DNA from: Pedobacter sp. B4-66
GTDB taxonomy: Bacteria > Bacteroidota > Bacteroidia > Sphingobacteriales > Sphingobacteriaceae
Assembly (NCBI RefSeq): GCF_018492665.1
Contig: NZ_JAFVME010000004.1
Span: 62,001-126,000, forward strand
DNA: 64,000 nt
Direction of reading: 5' to 3'
Shown: positions 26,344-34,093 of the stretch, in pieces
Layout of the letters: each line of letters starts with the position of its first letter
Position numbering within the stretch: the stretch's first letter is position 1
Notes under the pieces: generated by a model
Told to the model about the DNA's origin: nothing
The model's input: only the letters and a program-made list of their open reading frames with translations
Databases searched by the model: none
Position numbers and translations under genes: made by a program

Positions 26344-27300
26344 TTACTTGTTCAACAAGAATCTGTCGTCAGTGAGCGCCCCTAAAAACGCTACAATATC
26401 ATCCATGTCCCGATTAGATAGGCTCAAAGGTTTATCTAATGATAAGTCTCTGTTTATACCATCTTTAACCACCACAGACGGATCGTTATAGTATTCCACT
26501 ACACTGCGTAGCGTTTTAAATTTCCCATTATGCATATATGGGGCTGTTAAAGCCACGTTACGCAATCCCGGTATTTTAAACTCTCCCAAAACAGTACTGT
26601 CCTTTGTTATGCTGAACCTGCCGGCATCATTCAGAGTTTTCCCATTATACAACCCGATATTTTTAAATCTATCAGCTGTAAAATCTTCACCCGAATGGCA
26701 ATTATTACAGTTCCCTTTACCTATAAACAGAAGACGGCCACGAATGGCAGCGTCCGACATAGCGTTGTCATCTCCATTTATATAGCGGTCATAAGGACTG
26801 TTATTTGTTTCCAGCGTCCGTTCAAAAGCAGCCAGTGCTTTCAACAAATTATCTTTATTTGGCGCTGTTTTAAATACTTTTTTAAAAGCGTCTGCATAGA
26901 ATTTATCATTATTAAGTCGTTCTATTGCCTCATCAATGGTTAAGCCCATTTCATCAGGCGATGTTATTGGCCCCAAAGCCTGCTCCTCAAGTGATGAGGC
27001 CCGGCCATCCCAAAAAAAGTGGGTTCGACCGGATAAATTGGTTAATCCCGGAGAATTCCGGGATGTTAGTTTTCCTCCAATACCCTTACTAAACACTGCT
27101 GTATCAGCAAAAGCAAATTCCGGTCTGTGGCATGATGAACAATTAATTGTCCGGTCTTTTGACAATATATTATCAAAAAACAGCTTACTGCCAAGTTGCT
27201 CCCTGGTTTGTATCTCGTCGCTACCGGACATGAAACTTAACTGGGTTATCAACAGGAAAACAAAGGCTATCAGTATAAGTATGGTATTTCTTCTTTTCAT
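26344..27300 (-). CDS. Di-haem cytochrome c peroxidase (MauG/CcpA family)
   Basis: A 318-residue exported protein with an N-terminal hydrophobic signal or anchor (about 7-24). Two CxxCH haem sites are present: CSSCH (54-58) and CNNCH (198-202). Other motifs are WDGRASSLEEQALGPI and PGLRNVALTAPYMHNGKFKTL, the latter carrying the Met expected as distal ligand. The family reduces H2O2 in the periplasm, or oxidises protein and small-molecule substrates (MauG type). It is between yceI-like and TonB receptor genes in one operon, hinting that it works on the imported compound or on oxidative stress linked to it. Confidence 0.9.
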   Translation of the reverse strand: MKRRNTILILIAFVFLLITQLSFMSGSDEIQTREQLGSKLFFDNILSKDRTINCSSCHRPEFAFADTAVFSKGIGGKLTSRNSPGLTNLSGRTHFFWDGRASSLEEQALGPITSPDEMGLTIDEAIERLNNDKFYADAFKKVFKTAPNKDNLLKALAAFERTLETNNSPYDRYINGDDNAMSDAAIRGRLLFIGKGNCNNCHSGEDFTADRFKNIGLYNGKTLNDAGRFSITKDSTVLGEFKIPGLRNVALTAPYMHNGKFKTLRSVVEYYNDPSVVVKDGINRDLSLDKPLSLSNRDMDDIVAFLGALTDDRFLLNK

Positions 27301-27321
27301 GATTGTTTTTAAACCGGGCTA

Positions 27322-27987
27322 TTACTGAGCATTAGCTACCAAGGCTACATCAATATCAAAATCATCATAGATTACTTTATCGCCCAGGTTCTCAAAGAAA
27401 TTCTTAGAGCGGAACTTAATGTCGTACTTGGTACGGTCTATCGTTATCTTGGCATTGGCTGTCAGCTTTTTACCATTCACAGCAATCACTGCCGGAAAGC
27501 TAACCTCATTGGTTATCCCTTTAATTGTTAGTTTACCTTTAACATTGTATTGATTGCCTGTAGTTTTAGTGGCTGAGCCAATTACAAAGTTTGCTTTCGG
27601 AAATTTCTCTGCACTAAAAAAATCATCACTTTTAAGGTGTCCAACCAATTTAGTATTTGCACTTTCATCAGTAAGATCGGTAACAGTTATAGTACGGGTA
27701 TCAATATCAAAGCTCCCTGTTTTTAAGGTATTATTATCTACGGTAAAACTGCCATTGCTAACTTTAACGGATCCATTATGTTCGCCTGTGGCTTTTTTTG
27801 CCAGCCATGTCAATTTGCTGCCTTCATTGTCTACTTTAAACACCAATGCTTTAACAACATGTGTTTTTACAGATGCTATTTTTTTAGCAGACAAAGCCGA
27901 ATTATTAGCGTTATTAGGTTTTTCAGGACCTGTAAGTATTAGCAATGAGGTTGCTGTAATTGCAGAAAGGGCTAGTATTATTTTCAT
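27322..27987 (-). CDS. YceI-family periplasmic lipid-binding protein
   Basis: A 221-residue protein with a signal peptide, an unusual low-complexity stretch, and a YceI lipocalin-like domain from about residue 50 (GSKLTWLAKKATGEHNGSV, GSFDIDTRTITVTDL, VKGKLTIKGITNEVSFPA). YceI proteins bind isoprenoid or other lipids in a hydrophobic pocket. The gene lies 21 bases before the di-haem peroxidase gene. The 80-base gap upstream contains a strong hairpin. Confidence 0.9.
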   Translation of the reverse strand: MKIILALSAITATSLLILTGPEKPNNANNSALSAKKIASVKTHVVKALVFKVDNEGSKLTWLAKKATGEHNGSVKVSNGSFTVDNNTLKTGSFDIDTRTITVTDLTDESANTKLVGHLKSDDFFSAEKFPKANFVIGSATKTTGNQYNVKGKLTIKGITNEVSFPAVIAVNGKKLTANAKITIDRTKYDIKFRSKNFFENLGDKVIYDDFDIDVALVANAQ

Positions 27988-28020
27988 ATTCTTTATTTAA
28001 TTTTTTAATGATTTTAAATT

Positions 28021-28052
28021 CCCTTGGCACAAACCTAAGTTTGCACCAAGGG
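28021..28052 (-). other. Intercistronic hairpin
   Basis: CCCTTGG-ca-CAAAC-ctaa-GTTTG-ca-CCAAGGG, a 12-bp stem with a symmetric CA/CA internal loop, lies between the second TlpA gene and the YceI gene. No T-run follows on the minus strand, so it is more likely an mRNA processing or stability element, or a leaky terminator, than a full terminator. Confidence 0.6.
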
Positions 28053-28067
28053 GGAGAGGGATTTATG

Positions 28068-29384
28068 TCATTTACTTTTTAAAGTCTCTGCAGATTTTAT
28101 TGATGCATTTGAAGGTGCTTCTTCAGCAATCAATACATCTAACAAATCGTTAAACTTCTTTTCGTATTCTTTATAGTATTTACCGGTTACCGTGCCTGTA
28201 TAACCTGTATAAATTTCACGCACCTCTCCTTTTCTGTCAATAATTATAGTAGTTGGAAAGGCAATGAATTTGTTAAGTGCCGGTAGTTTCTGAGATACCA
28301 CCTTTTTATCAGCAAGACCACCGAACAAGATGTCATACTTAACATTATACTTGTCCCTTAATTTGCCTAGTGTATACTGCGCATATTGCAAACTATCCTT
28401 TTGCTCAAAACCAATAGCAATAGCTTCTACACCGCGCTTTTGGTTCTTATTAAACCATGGTGAAAGAAATATGGTTTGATCTGTGCAGTTAGGGCACCAG
28501 GTGCCAACAATTTCAACAATAACGACTTTACCTTTGTACTTATCGTCACTTAAAGAAACCGATTTACCAGTAAGATCAGGAAAGGTAAAGTCAAGCTTTT
28601 TATAGCCTTCCTTTAAAAAAGTAAGCTTATACGGATCAGGCAATTCAGCCTTATCATCCTTTACGCCATCAAATTTAGTATTGTCGTAAATACCTGCCGA
28701 TATTACACCGCTAATTGTGCCATCTGCATTAATTTTTCCTTTATAAATTTTAGGACTTGGACCTGTAAAACCAGATAGCACAAACTCATCACCCTGTACA
28801 GTACCTTCCAACTCACGACTATCGCCTGTTACCTGCAAAATTACACCAGTAAGCTTATTTCCATTTTGCTTTAATAGGGCCACTTTATTAGGCACTTGTT
28901 CTTTCGAATAAAACTTCAATTCCCATTTGCCACTAATGTTTGCTACTGGAGCAACATCCTTACCCGGTTCAACAAAGCGATAATTCTTACCGTGTTCCGC
29001 TGTAAATGGGAGCGAATTACCTCTAAAACCTGGAACCAGACTGCGATACTCACCACTTAATGTTCCATCATCTTCTATCTTGGCAACAAGTGCCGCATCA
29101 TAGGTATTCATTTTAATAAAAACCGAATCTTTACCTAAGCGAGTTACATGGAAGTCATCACGTCTGGTTCCATTAAGTAAAGTAAATGTCCCGTGTTCCA
29201 AATCCTTACCTTTAAATTCAAAGTTGAATGGCACCTGAGTTTCACTCACATTAAATACACCGCGCCAAACTCCTTCTCTAATTACTTTTCCTGCCGGATT
29301 CTTATCCAGGGCCCATACTGTAGTACCGAAAAGCAGGGCCAACGATAGTAGTATTAATTCTTTTAAAAAATTGCTCTTATTCAT
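28068..29384 (-). CDS. TlpA-like thioredoxin lipocalin-fused protein, copy 2
   Basis: A 438-residue exported protein. An N-terminal beta-rich region (about 30-250) precedes a thioredoxin-fold TlpA/AhpC-TSA domain (265-420) with active site GTWCPNC and cis-Pro in FIAFPTTIIIDRKG. It is a close paralogue of the gene 27 bases upstream: long stretches such as the one around the WCPNC site and the C-terminal TGYTGTVTGKYY are identical. Such proteins act as periplasmic thiol-disulfide reductases. The N-terminal domain is of unknown function and may bind a ligand. Confidence 0.88.
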   Translation of the reverse strand: MNKSNFLKELILLSLALLFGTTVWALDKNPAGKVIREGVWRGVFNVSETQVPFNFEFKGKDLEHGTFTLLNGTRRDDFHVTRLGKDSVFIKMNTYDAALVAKIEDDGTLSGEYRSLVPGFRGNSLPFTAEHGKNYRFVEPGKDVAPVANISGKWELKFYSKEQVPNKVALLKQNGNKLTGVILQVTGDSRELEGTVQGDEFVLSGFTGPSPKIYKGKINADGTISGVISAGIYDNTKFDGVKDDKAELPDPYKLTFLKEGYKKLDFTFPDLTGKSVSLSDDKYKGKVVIVEIVGTWCPNCTDQTIFLSPWFNKNQKRGVEAIAIGFEQKDSLQYAQYTLGKLRDKYNVKYDILFGGLADKKVVSQKLPALNKFIAFPTTIIIDRKGEVREIYTGYTGTVTGKYYKEYEKKFNDLLDVLIAEEAPSNASIKSAETLKSK

Positions 29385-29411
29385 GGTTTAAGTTTTATGA
29401 TTATGCTACTA

Positions 29412-30734
29412 CTATTTACCTTTTATGATATTACTTGTCTCCGTAGTTTTCAGCGCTGCTGTTGGTTCTGGTTCAGCCAGTAATTCATCCAATACCTTAT
29501 TAAATTTCTTTTCATAATCATCATAGTATTTACCTGTTACAGTGCCGGTATAGCCGGTGTAAATTTCTCTTACCTCACCTTTTCTATCGATAATTATGGT
29601 TGTAGGAAAAGCAATAAATTTGTTAAGTGCAGGGAGTTTCTGAGCCACAAGCTTTTTATCAGCCAAACCACCAAAAAGTATGTCGTACTTGATATCATAT
29701 TTATCTCTTAATTTTCCTAGTGTATATTTAGCATACTCCAAGCTATCTTTTTGCTCAAAACCTATTGCTATGGCTTCTACACCACGTTTTTTGTTCTTAT
29801 TAAACCATGGCGACAAAAACACAGTTTGGTCAGTACAGTTAGGACACCAGGTACCAATAATCTCTACAATTACCACCTTACCTTTATACTTGTCATCGCT
29901 TAGCGAAACAGAGTTGCCTTTCAAATCTGGAAAAGTAAAGTCAAGCTTTTTATAACCTTCCTTTAAGAAGGTTAGTTTATAAGGATCGGGTAAGTCTGCA
30001 ACATTATTTTTAGTTGCATCAAATTTGATGTTCTTATAAATTCCAAACCCCTGCTCTCCAGAAAGACTTCCGTCCTCATTTATTTTACCTTTAATGATAA
30101 AAGGGCTAGGGCCTGTAAAACCAGATAACGCAAATTCATCACCTTGTACTGTACCTTCAATTTCGCGACTATCACCAACAACAGTCATCACCACGCCTGT
30201 AAGTTTGTTTCCGGTCTGTTTTAATACTGCAATAGAAGCAGGAACCGCTTCTTTACTATATAGTTTAAGTTCCCATTTACCTGTTAAATTGGCCTTTGGA
30301 GCTACATCTTTACCTGGTTCAACAAAGCGATATCCTTTCCCATATTCTGCAGTAAAAGGGAGTGCATTTCCTCTAAAATTGGGTACAAGGCTACGATACT
30401 CACCTGTCAGTCTACCATCATCTTCAATCTTGGCTACCAAAGCGGCATCGTAGGTATTCATTTTAACAAATATGGAGTCTTTACCAATTAGCTCTACATG
30501 GAAATCATCACGGCGGGTGCCATTTAAAAGTGTAAATACTGCATGCTGAGGGTCTTTTCCTTTAAATTCAAAGTTGAATGGGACCTGCGATTCACTCACT
30601 GTAAATACACCACGCCAGACACCTTCTTTAATAAATTTTACAGGTCCGGTCTTGGTGCCTGCAAGTGCTGCACTGCTTAATAAAATACCTGCCGACAGGC
30701 ATTTAGCTTTAAATAGATAATCTTTTAAGTTCAT
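29412..30734 (-). CDS. TlpA-like thioredoxin lipocalin-fused protein, copy 1
   Basis: A 440-residue exported protein with signal peptide (cleavage near Ala25), a beta-rich N-terminal region (EGVWRGVFTVSESQVPFNFE, then NGTRRDDFHV) and a C-terminal TlpA-like domain with WCPNC at residues 296-300. It is the first gene of the operon running down to the DUF4397 lipoprotein. The promoter has a TTTG/TACCTTTA pair with 19-base spacing, flanked by three copies of a palindromic operator. The tandem duplicate downstream points to dosage or specialised pairs, perhaps for two related substrates. Confidence 0.88.
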   Translation of the reverse strand: MNLKDYLFKAKCLSAGILLSSAALAGTKTGPVKFIKEGVWRGVFTVSESQVPFNFEFKGKDPQHAVFTLLNGTRRDDFHVELIGKDSIFVKMNTYDAALVAKIEDDGRLTGEYRSLVPNFRGNALPFTAEYGKGYRFVEPGKDVAPKANLTGKWELKLYSKEAVPASIAVLKQTGNKLTGVVMTVVGDSREIEGTVQGDEFALSGFTGPSPFIIKGKINEDGSLSGEQGFGIYKNIKFDATKNNVADLPDPYKLTFLKEGYKKLDFTFPDLKGNSVSLSDDKYKGKVVIVEIIGTWCPNCTDQTVFLSPWFNKNKKRGVEAIAIGFEQKDSLEYAKYTLGKLRDKYDIKYDILFGGLADKKLVAQKLPALNKFIAFPTTIIIDRKGEVREIYTGYTGTVTGKYYDDYEKKFNKVLDELLAEPEPTAALKTTETSNIIKGK

Positions 30735-30912
30735 TGTATAGGGTTTTTTAGGTTGTTTAGGAGAATTTTGGACATAAGGATTCCTGGGTCAATAGCCTGG
30801 CTATTAAATTCTGACGAATAAATTCAAGAAAATCAATCAGGGAATGCTGTAGAAGCTACATGCACATACAACAACAGAATTTTAAATTTTTCATATCACT
30901 AGTCAATTTATA

Positions 30913-30936
30913 TTTCTAAAAATCATTTTTTAGAAA
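30913..30936 (-). other. A+T-rich hairpin in the TlpA operon leader
   Basis: TTTCTAAAAA-tcat-TTTTTAGAAA is a perfect 10-bp inverted repeat inside the roughly 290-base leader between the predicted start of transcription (about 31017) and the ATG at 30734. The remainder of the leader (30735-30912) shows no other structure. Confidence 0.5.
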
Positions 30937-30948
30937 ACTTTATAAATC

Positions 30949-30974
30949 ATCTATTAATGGTGGAGTTACTAGAT
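30949..30974. promoter_or_regulatory. Operator site C of the CTACTAA family
   Basis: ATCTATTAA - 8 bases - TTACTAGAT, an inverted repeat matching at 8 of 9 positions. The spacer TGGTGGAG is also found in site B, so sites B and C are diverged tandem copies of a unit of about 42 bases. Confidence 0.55.
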
Positions 30975-30990
30975 GTTGTCAATAAAAATC

Positions 30991-31018
30991 ATCTACTAAG
31001 TGGTGGAGTTTATTAGAT
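30991..31018. promoter_or_regulatory. Operator site B at the TlpA operon transcription start
   Basis: ATCTACTAA - 10 bases - TTATTAGAT, an inverted repeat matching at 8 of 9 positions. It covers the predicted transcription start on the minus strand, directly after the -7 box at 31031-31024. Confidence 0.55.
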
Positions 31019-31023
31019 TGATG

Positions 31024-31054
31024 TAAAGGTAATGCTTAGAAATAACAATTCAAA
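31024..31054 (-). promoter_or_regulatory. Promoter of the TlpA/TonB operon
   Basis: On the minus strand TTTG (31054-31051) and TACCTTTA (31031-31024) are 19 bases apart, the optimal Bacteroidota spacing. Only the last base of TAnnTTTG differs. Operator A lies just upstream and operator B just downstream. Confidence 0.6.
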
Positions 31055-31060
31055 AAAAAT

Positions 31061-31075
31061 CTACTAATTTAGTAG
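31061..31075. promoter_or_regulatory. Operator site A, perfect palindrome
   Basis: CTACTAA-T-TTAGTAG is a perfect 15-base palindrome, placed 6 bases upstream of the -33 box of the TlpA operon. The same core recurs at 32625-32639 and 32791-32805. Confidence 0.7.
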
Positions 31076-31141
31076 TATTTATTTTTTCTGTTATATTCAA
31101 CTCATCTTTTGTCCGTTATTGTATATTGATATCCATTATTA

Positions 31142-31231
31142 ATTAACATCCCGGCGTGTTGCAGAAAGCGAGCTGAATGAACTTTCCACCATTGCATAAA
31201 GCCACACAATCTACACAGCCAGGATGTTAAT
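31142..31231. ncRNA. Structured element of about 90 bases
   Basis: ATTAACATCC (31142-31151) pairs perfectly with GGATGTTAAT (31222-31231). The stem continues with GGC/GCC and GTGT/ACAC around one-base bulges. Inside, TGCA/TGCA and GAAAG/CTTTC form an arm with an asymmetric bulge and a 13-nt loop. This nested folding over 90 bases is more than expected by chance. It begins 18 bases after the cysteine desulfurase stop (31249), so it would be in that gene's 3' UTR, or be a plus-strand RNA. I do not recognise it as a known riboswitch. Confidence 0.4.
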
Positions 31232-31248
31232 ATTTACCATTAAGCTCA

Positions 31249-32385
31249 TTATACAGTTACGGGATTGTATATCGCAAAGAGCCTTTCAACGGTGTAATCT
31301 ATTTCTTCGATTGTATTATACTTACTAAACGAAAAGCGTACAGTATGTCGGGAAGGGTCTGCATTAATTGCTTTCAGCACATGCGATGCTGAACCTGTAG
31401 CGCAAGCACTCCCTCCTGAAACTGAAATATTATTCCTGTCCAAGTATCCAAGCAAATCTTCGGCACCTTCATGTTGTGGTAAGCTAACACTTAATACGGT
31501 GTAAAGACTGTTATCCGCATCGGCTGAATTCCCGTTAAATTGCACGCCATCAATTTCAGCTTTCAATTTAAAGATCATCCTGTCTTTTAATTTCTGTATA
31601 TACTTTCCATTCTCATCAATATCGCGGTAAGCAATCTCCAAAGCTTTTGCCAGACCAATAATCCCATGAATATTTTCCGTTCCGGCACGTAGTCGTCGCT
31701 CTTGAGATCCCCCATGAATCAATTTCGAAAGCTGTATTCCGTTTTTGCAATAAATAAAACCTACTCCTTTCGGTCCATGAAATTTATGTGCCGAGGCAGC
31801 TATAAAATGTGCTTTCAGTTTTGAAAGATCATGGCGATAATGCCCAATGGTTTGAACTGTATCCGAATGAAAAATAGCATTACTGCTACAACAGAGCTGA
31901 CCAATCAATTCGATGTTATTTAAATTCCCAATTTCATTGTTGGCATGCATTACTGATACCAGAGAGCGATCTTTATTTTTTAATAGTTGTTCTAAATGCT
32001 CAATATCAAGATTTCCTTTATCATCAGTATTTATAAAACTAAGACTTATTTCACCACGTTTCTTAAGCGCTTCTAGTGTATGCAAAACCGCATGATGTTC
32101 AAACGGAGTAGTAATTACGTGTCTTACCTGTTCAGAATACACACTTGATAAGATCGCCGTATTATCAGCTTCCGTACCACCACTTGTAAAAATAATTTCA
32201 TTTGGGGCCGTATTTAAAAGATTGGCGATGGTTTTTCTGGCATTTTCGATGGCGTTTTTTACAATTCTACCATCTTCGTGATGAGACGATGGATTGCCAA
32301 AATACTCCAACAGGTAAGGAATAATTTCCTTGTAAACTTCTTTGTCAAGTTGGGTGGTTGCAGCATTGTCTAGATAAATTCTCAT
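31249..32385 (-). CDS. Cysteine desulfurase (NifS/IscS-like)
   Basis: A 378-residue PLP enzyme that converts cysteine to alanine and a protein persulfide. Motifs: LDNAATT at the start, GGTEADN, HANNEIG, the PLP Lys201 in SAHKFHGPKG, and the catalytic Cys328 in SGGSACATGS. The sequence belongs to the IscS/NifS class rather than SufS. No iscU or thiI lies next to it. A SAM-I riboswitch in its leader and an operator over its promoter place it in sulfur metabolism control; it may supply or salvage sulfur outside the housekeeping Suf pathway. Confidence 0.92.
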   Translation of the reverse strand: MRIYLDNAATTQLDKEVYKEIIPYLLEYFGNPSSHHEDGRIVKNAIENARKTIANLLNTAPNEIIFTSGGTEADNTAILSSVYSEQVRHVITTPFEHHAVLHTLEALKKRGEISLSFINTDDKGNLDIEHLEQLLKNKDRSLVSVMHANNEIGNLNNIELIGQLCCSSNAIFHSDTVQTIGHYRHDLSKLKAHFIAASAHKFHGPKGVGFIYCKNGIQLSKLIHGGSQERRLRAGTENIHGIIGLAKALEIAYRDIDENGKYIQKLKDRMIFKLKAEIDGVQFNGNSADADNSLYTVLSVSLPQHEGAEDLLGYLDRNNISVSGGSACATGSASHVLKAINADPSRHTVRFSFSKYNTIEEIDYTVERLFAIYNPVTV

Positions 32386-32390
32386 TTCTT

Positions 32391-32454
32391 CCTCCTCTTT
32401 TTAATTAATCGTTTATAATTAATCATTCTGTGATATCAGCTTATGCAGAAGAGG
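32391..32454 (-). promoter_or_regulatory. Strong Shine-Dalgarno and possible anti-SD
   Basis: On the minus strand AAAGAGGAGG (32400-32391) lies just before the ATG; such a strong SD is unusual in Bacteroidota. CCTCTT (32454-32449), between the riboswitch and the SD, can pair with AAGAGG of the SD. This suggests translation control rather than a terminator switch, since no T-tract hairpin is seen. Confidence 0.45.
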
Positions 32455-32467
32455 TATAACTCTTTAT

Positions 32468-32580
32468 CATTTTATCTTTCCCCGCATTAGCGGAGCAGGA
32501 ATTAGCACCTTTTACAAGCATAAGCCTGTACAGGTTGCTAAGACGTCGTAGGGCCTTTCCCTCTGTCTTTCTGGATAAGT
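32468..32580 (-). ncRNA. SAM-I (S-box) riboswitch
   Basis: Read on the minus strand the element starts CTTATCCAGAAAGACAGAGG and carries the conserved S-box pieces in order: GAGGGAAAGGCCC (kink-turn arm), CTTAGCAACC, the arm ACAGGC-ttat-GCTTGT, AAGGTGCTAATTCC, the arm CCGC-taat-GCGG, and a closing GATAA that pairs with TTATC (P1). These are the core features of the SAM-I aptamer. It is the leader of the cysteine desulfurase gene. SAM-I riboswitches normally lower expression when SAM is abundant. Confidence 0.93.
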
Positions 32581-32606
32581 AAATTACAAGAACAACTATT
32601 GAGTCG

Positions 32607-32639
32607 CAAATGTACAAATAAAAACTACTAATTTACTAG
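32607..32639 (-). promoter_or_regulatory. Promoter and operator D of the riboswitch transcript
   Basis: On the minus strand TACATTTG (32614-32607) is the -7 element. CTACTAA-T-TTACTAG (32625-32639, plus-strand reading, one mismatch) covers the expected -33 position. A repressor bound there would block initiation upstream of the SAM riboswitch. Nothing else of note was seen between 32640 and 32780. Confidence 0.65.
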
Positions 32640-32787
32640 ACTTTATTAAAATAAATTTTAATCATCACATAATCTTTGGTTTACACAAAAATCAAAACCA
32701 ATATTGAGACTATACATAAGCAATTTTGGAGGGTATAAACAATGAATAAGGAAACCGAATTGTTTGCTAAAAGCTAATTAAACATAA

Positions 32788-32821
32788 ATACTACTAAATT
32801 GGTAGTATTTATATACATTTG
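32788..32821 (+). promoter_or_regulatory. Promoter and operator E of the sterol desaturase gene
   Basis: ATACTACTAAATTGGTAGTAT (32788-32808 without the outermost bases conserved elsewhere) is a 21-base imperfect palindrome with core CTACTAA-A-TTGGTAG. It covers the expected -33 box of the -7 element TACATTTG at 32814-32821. An AGGAGG at 32825-32830 precedes the ATG at 32840. Confidence 0.68.
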
Positions 32822-32839
32822 GTCAGGAGGAATTGAATT

Positions 32840-34063
32840 ATGATTAGCCATTTTAACTATTTAGCCTTTGCTATTCCAGCTTTTTTTGTGTTTCTGTTTT
32901 TAGAATATAGACTTGCTTTAAGTCTAAAAAAAGGGCACTTATTCAAATATGAAAGTTCCATCTCCAACCTCAGCATAGGTATTGCTGAAAGACTTCTTAA
33001 TCTTTTTATATCTGCAAGTTTCTATAGCCTATTTTTTTGGATTTACACCAACTATGCTCTTTTCAGTATACCGAACATATGGTGGGTATGGTTATTATTA
33101 ATCCTGGTTACTGACCTTGTTTGGTACTGGTATCACCGTTTGGGGCATGAGGTAAACATACTTTGGGCAGCTCATATTGTACATCACCAAAGCGAAGAGT
33201 TTAATTTTACCGTATCAGCAAGGATCACTGTTTTTCAGGCCCTGATCAGAAATCTTTTTTGGTGTGTAATCCCTTTGCTGGGATTTCATCCTGCCATGGT
33301 AATTACTATTCTGGTTGTTCATGGTGGATACTCCTTTTTTACCCATACTCAATTGATAAAAAATATGGGTTGGCTGGAACACATACTGGTTTCTCCTTCC
33401 ATTCATGGCATCCACCATTCCAGCGATGAAAAATATCTTGATAAGAACTACGGCGATGTATTCGTGTTTTGGGATAAAATCTTTGGAACATTTCAAAGAG
33501 AGGAGGAACCACCAAAATACGGACTTACACATCCCGTAAAAAGTTACAGCTTCTTATGGCAACACTTCCACTATTATCTAGAAATCTTAGCAGCATGTAA
33601 AAGAGAATCGGGCCTAGGCACCCAATTAAAAATAATCTTTGGCCACCCATCCAGATTAGACCAGGAAATCAGACCTATCCTCGAAAAGAAATACTTACAA
33701 CACAAAGTATCTTCTTCATACCGATTCAAATATAGAGGCTATCTGAATATACAAATGATTATTAGCGTAATTCTGTTAACATTAATTACAGGTTTATATC
33801 CCTTCTTTGAAACTGCAGATAAACTATTTCTTGTTGGCTTTATTCTGCTCACGCTGATCAATTGCGGGGCCTTAATGGAACAAAGAAAATGGATTTACAA
33901 TCTTGAGTACACTCGCGTGCTTACTATATTCATCTACATTTTTTGGAAACTAGACCATATGGAACTGTTGTTGCCCTTAGTAATTATGCTATTCATAGCA
34001 GAGCAACTATTTCGTATCAGTCATTTGTATCGTCATTATGTACTTCGGTATGACCGAATATGA
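32840..34063 (+). CDS. Sterol desaturase/fatty acid hydroxylase family membrane protein
   Basis: A 407-residue integral membrane di-iron enzyme. The histidine boxes are YHRLGHEV (HxxxH), HIVHHQSEEFN (HxxHH) and HGIHHSSDEKYLDKNYGD (HxxHH), all in residues 95-200. About six hydrophobic helices are present, and the C-terminal third adds four more membrane segments, as in the long alkylglycerol-monooxygenase-like subgroup. It should hydroxylate or desaturate a lipid chain. It is preceded by operator E, so it appears to share control with the cysteine desulfurase and TlpA operon. A role in sulfonolipid or sphingolipid tailoring is only a speculation. Confidence 0.87.
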   Translation: MISHFNYLAFAIPAFFVFLFLEYRLALSLKKGHLFKYESSISNLSIGIAERLLNLFISASFYSLFFWIYTNYALFSIPNIWWVWLLLILVTDLVWYWYHRLGHEVNILWAAHIVHHQSEEFNFTVSARITVFQALIRNLFWCVIPLLGFHPAMVITILVVHGGYSFFTHTQLIKNMGWLEHILVSPSIHGIHHSSDEKYLDKNYGDVFVFWDKIFGTFQREEEPPKYGLTHPVKSYSFLWQHFHYYLEILAACKRESGLGTQLKIIFGHPSRLDQEIRPILEKKYLQHKVSSSYRFKYRGYLNIQMIISVILLTLITGLYPFFETADKLFLVGFILLTLINCGALMEQRKWIYNLEYTRVLTIFIYIFWKLDHMELLLPLVIMLFIAEQLFRISHLYRHYVLRYDRI

Positions 34064-34093
34064 CCTCATAAACAATATCAATTTATTTAAAAC

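Noticed and set aside
31142..31231. Integron attC site or tRNA
   Set aside because: The ends do not fit the attC core RYYYAAC/GTTRRRY, no integrase is near, and no cloverleaf, anticodon arm or T-loop can be drawn.
31142..31231. Small inverted-repeat mobile element (MITE)
   Set aside because: The 10-base ends could be terminal repeats, but no target duplication is visible and the inner pairing better fits an RNA fold.
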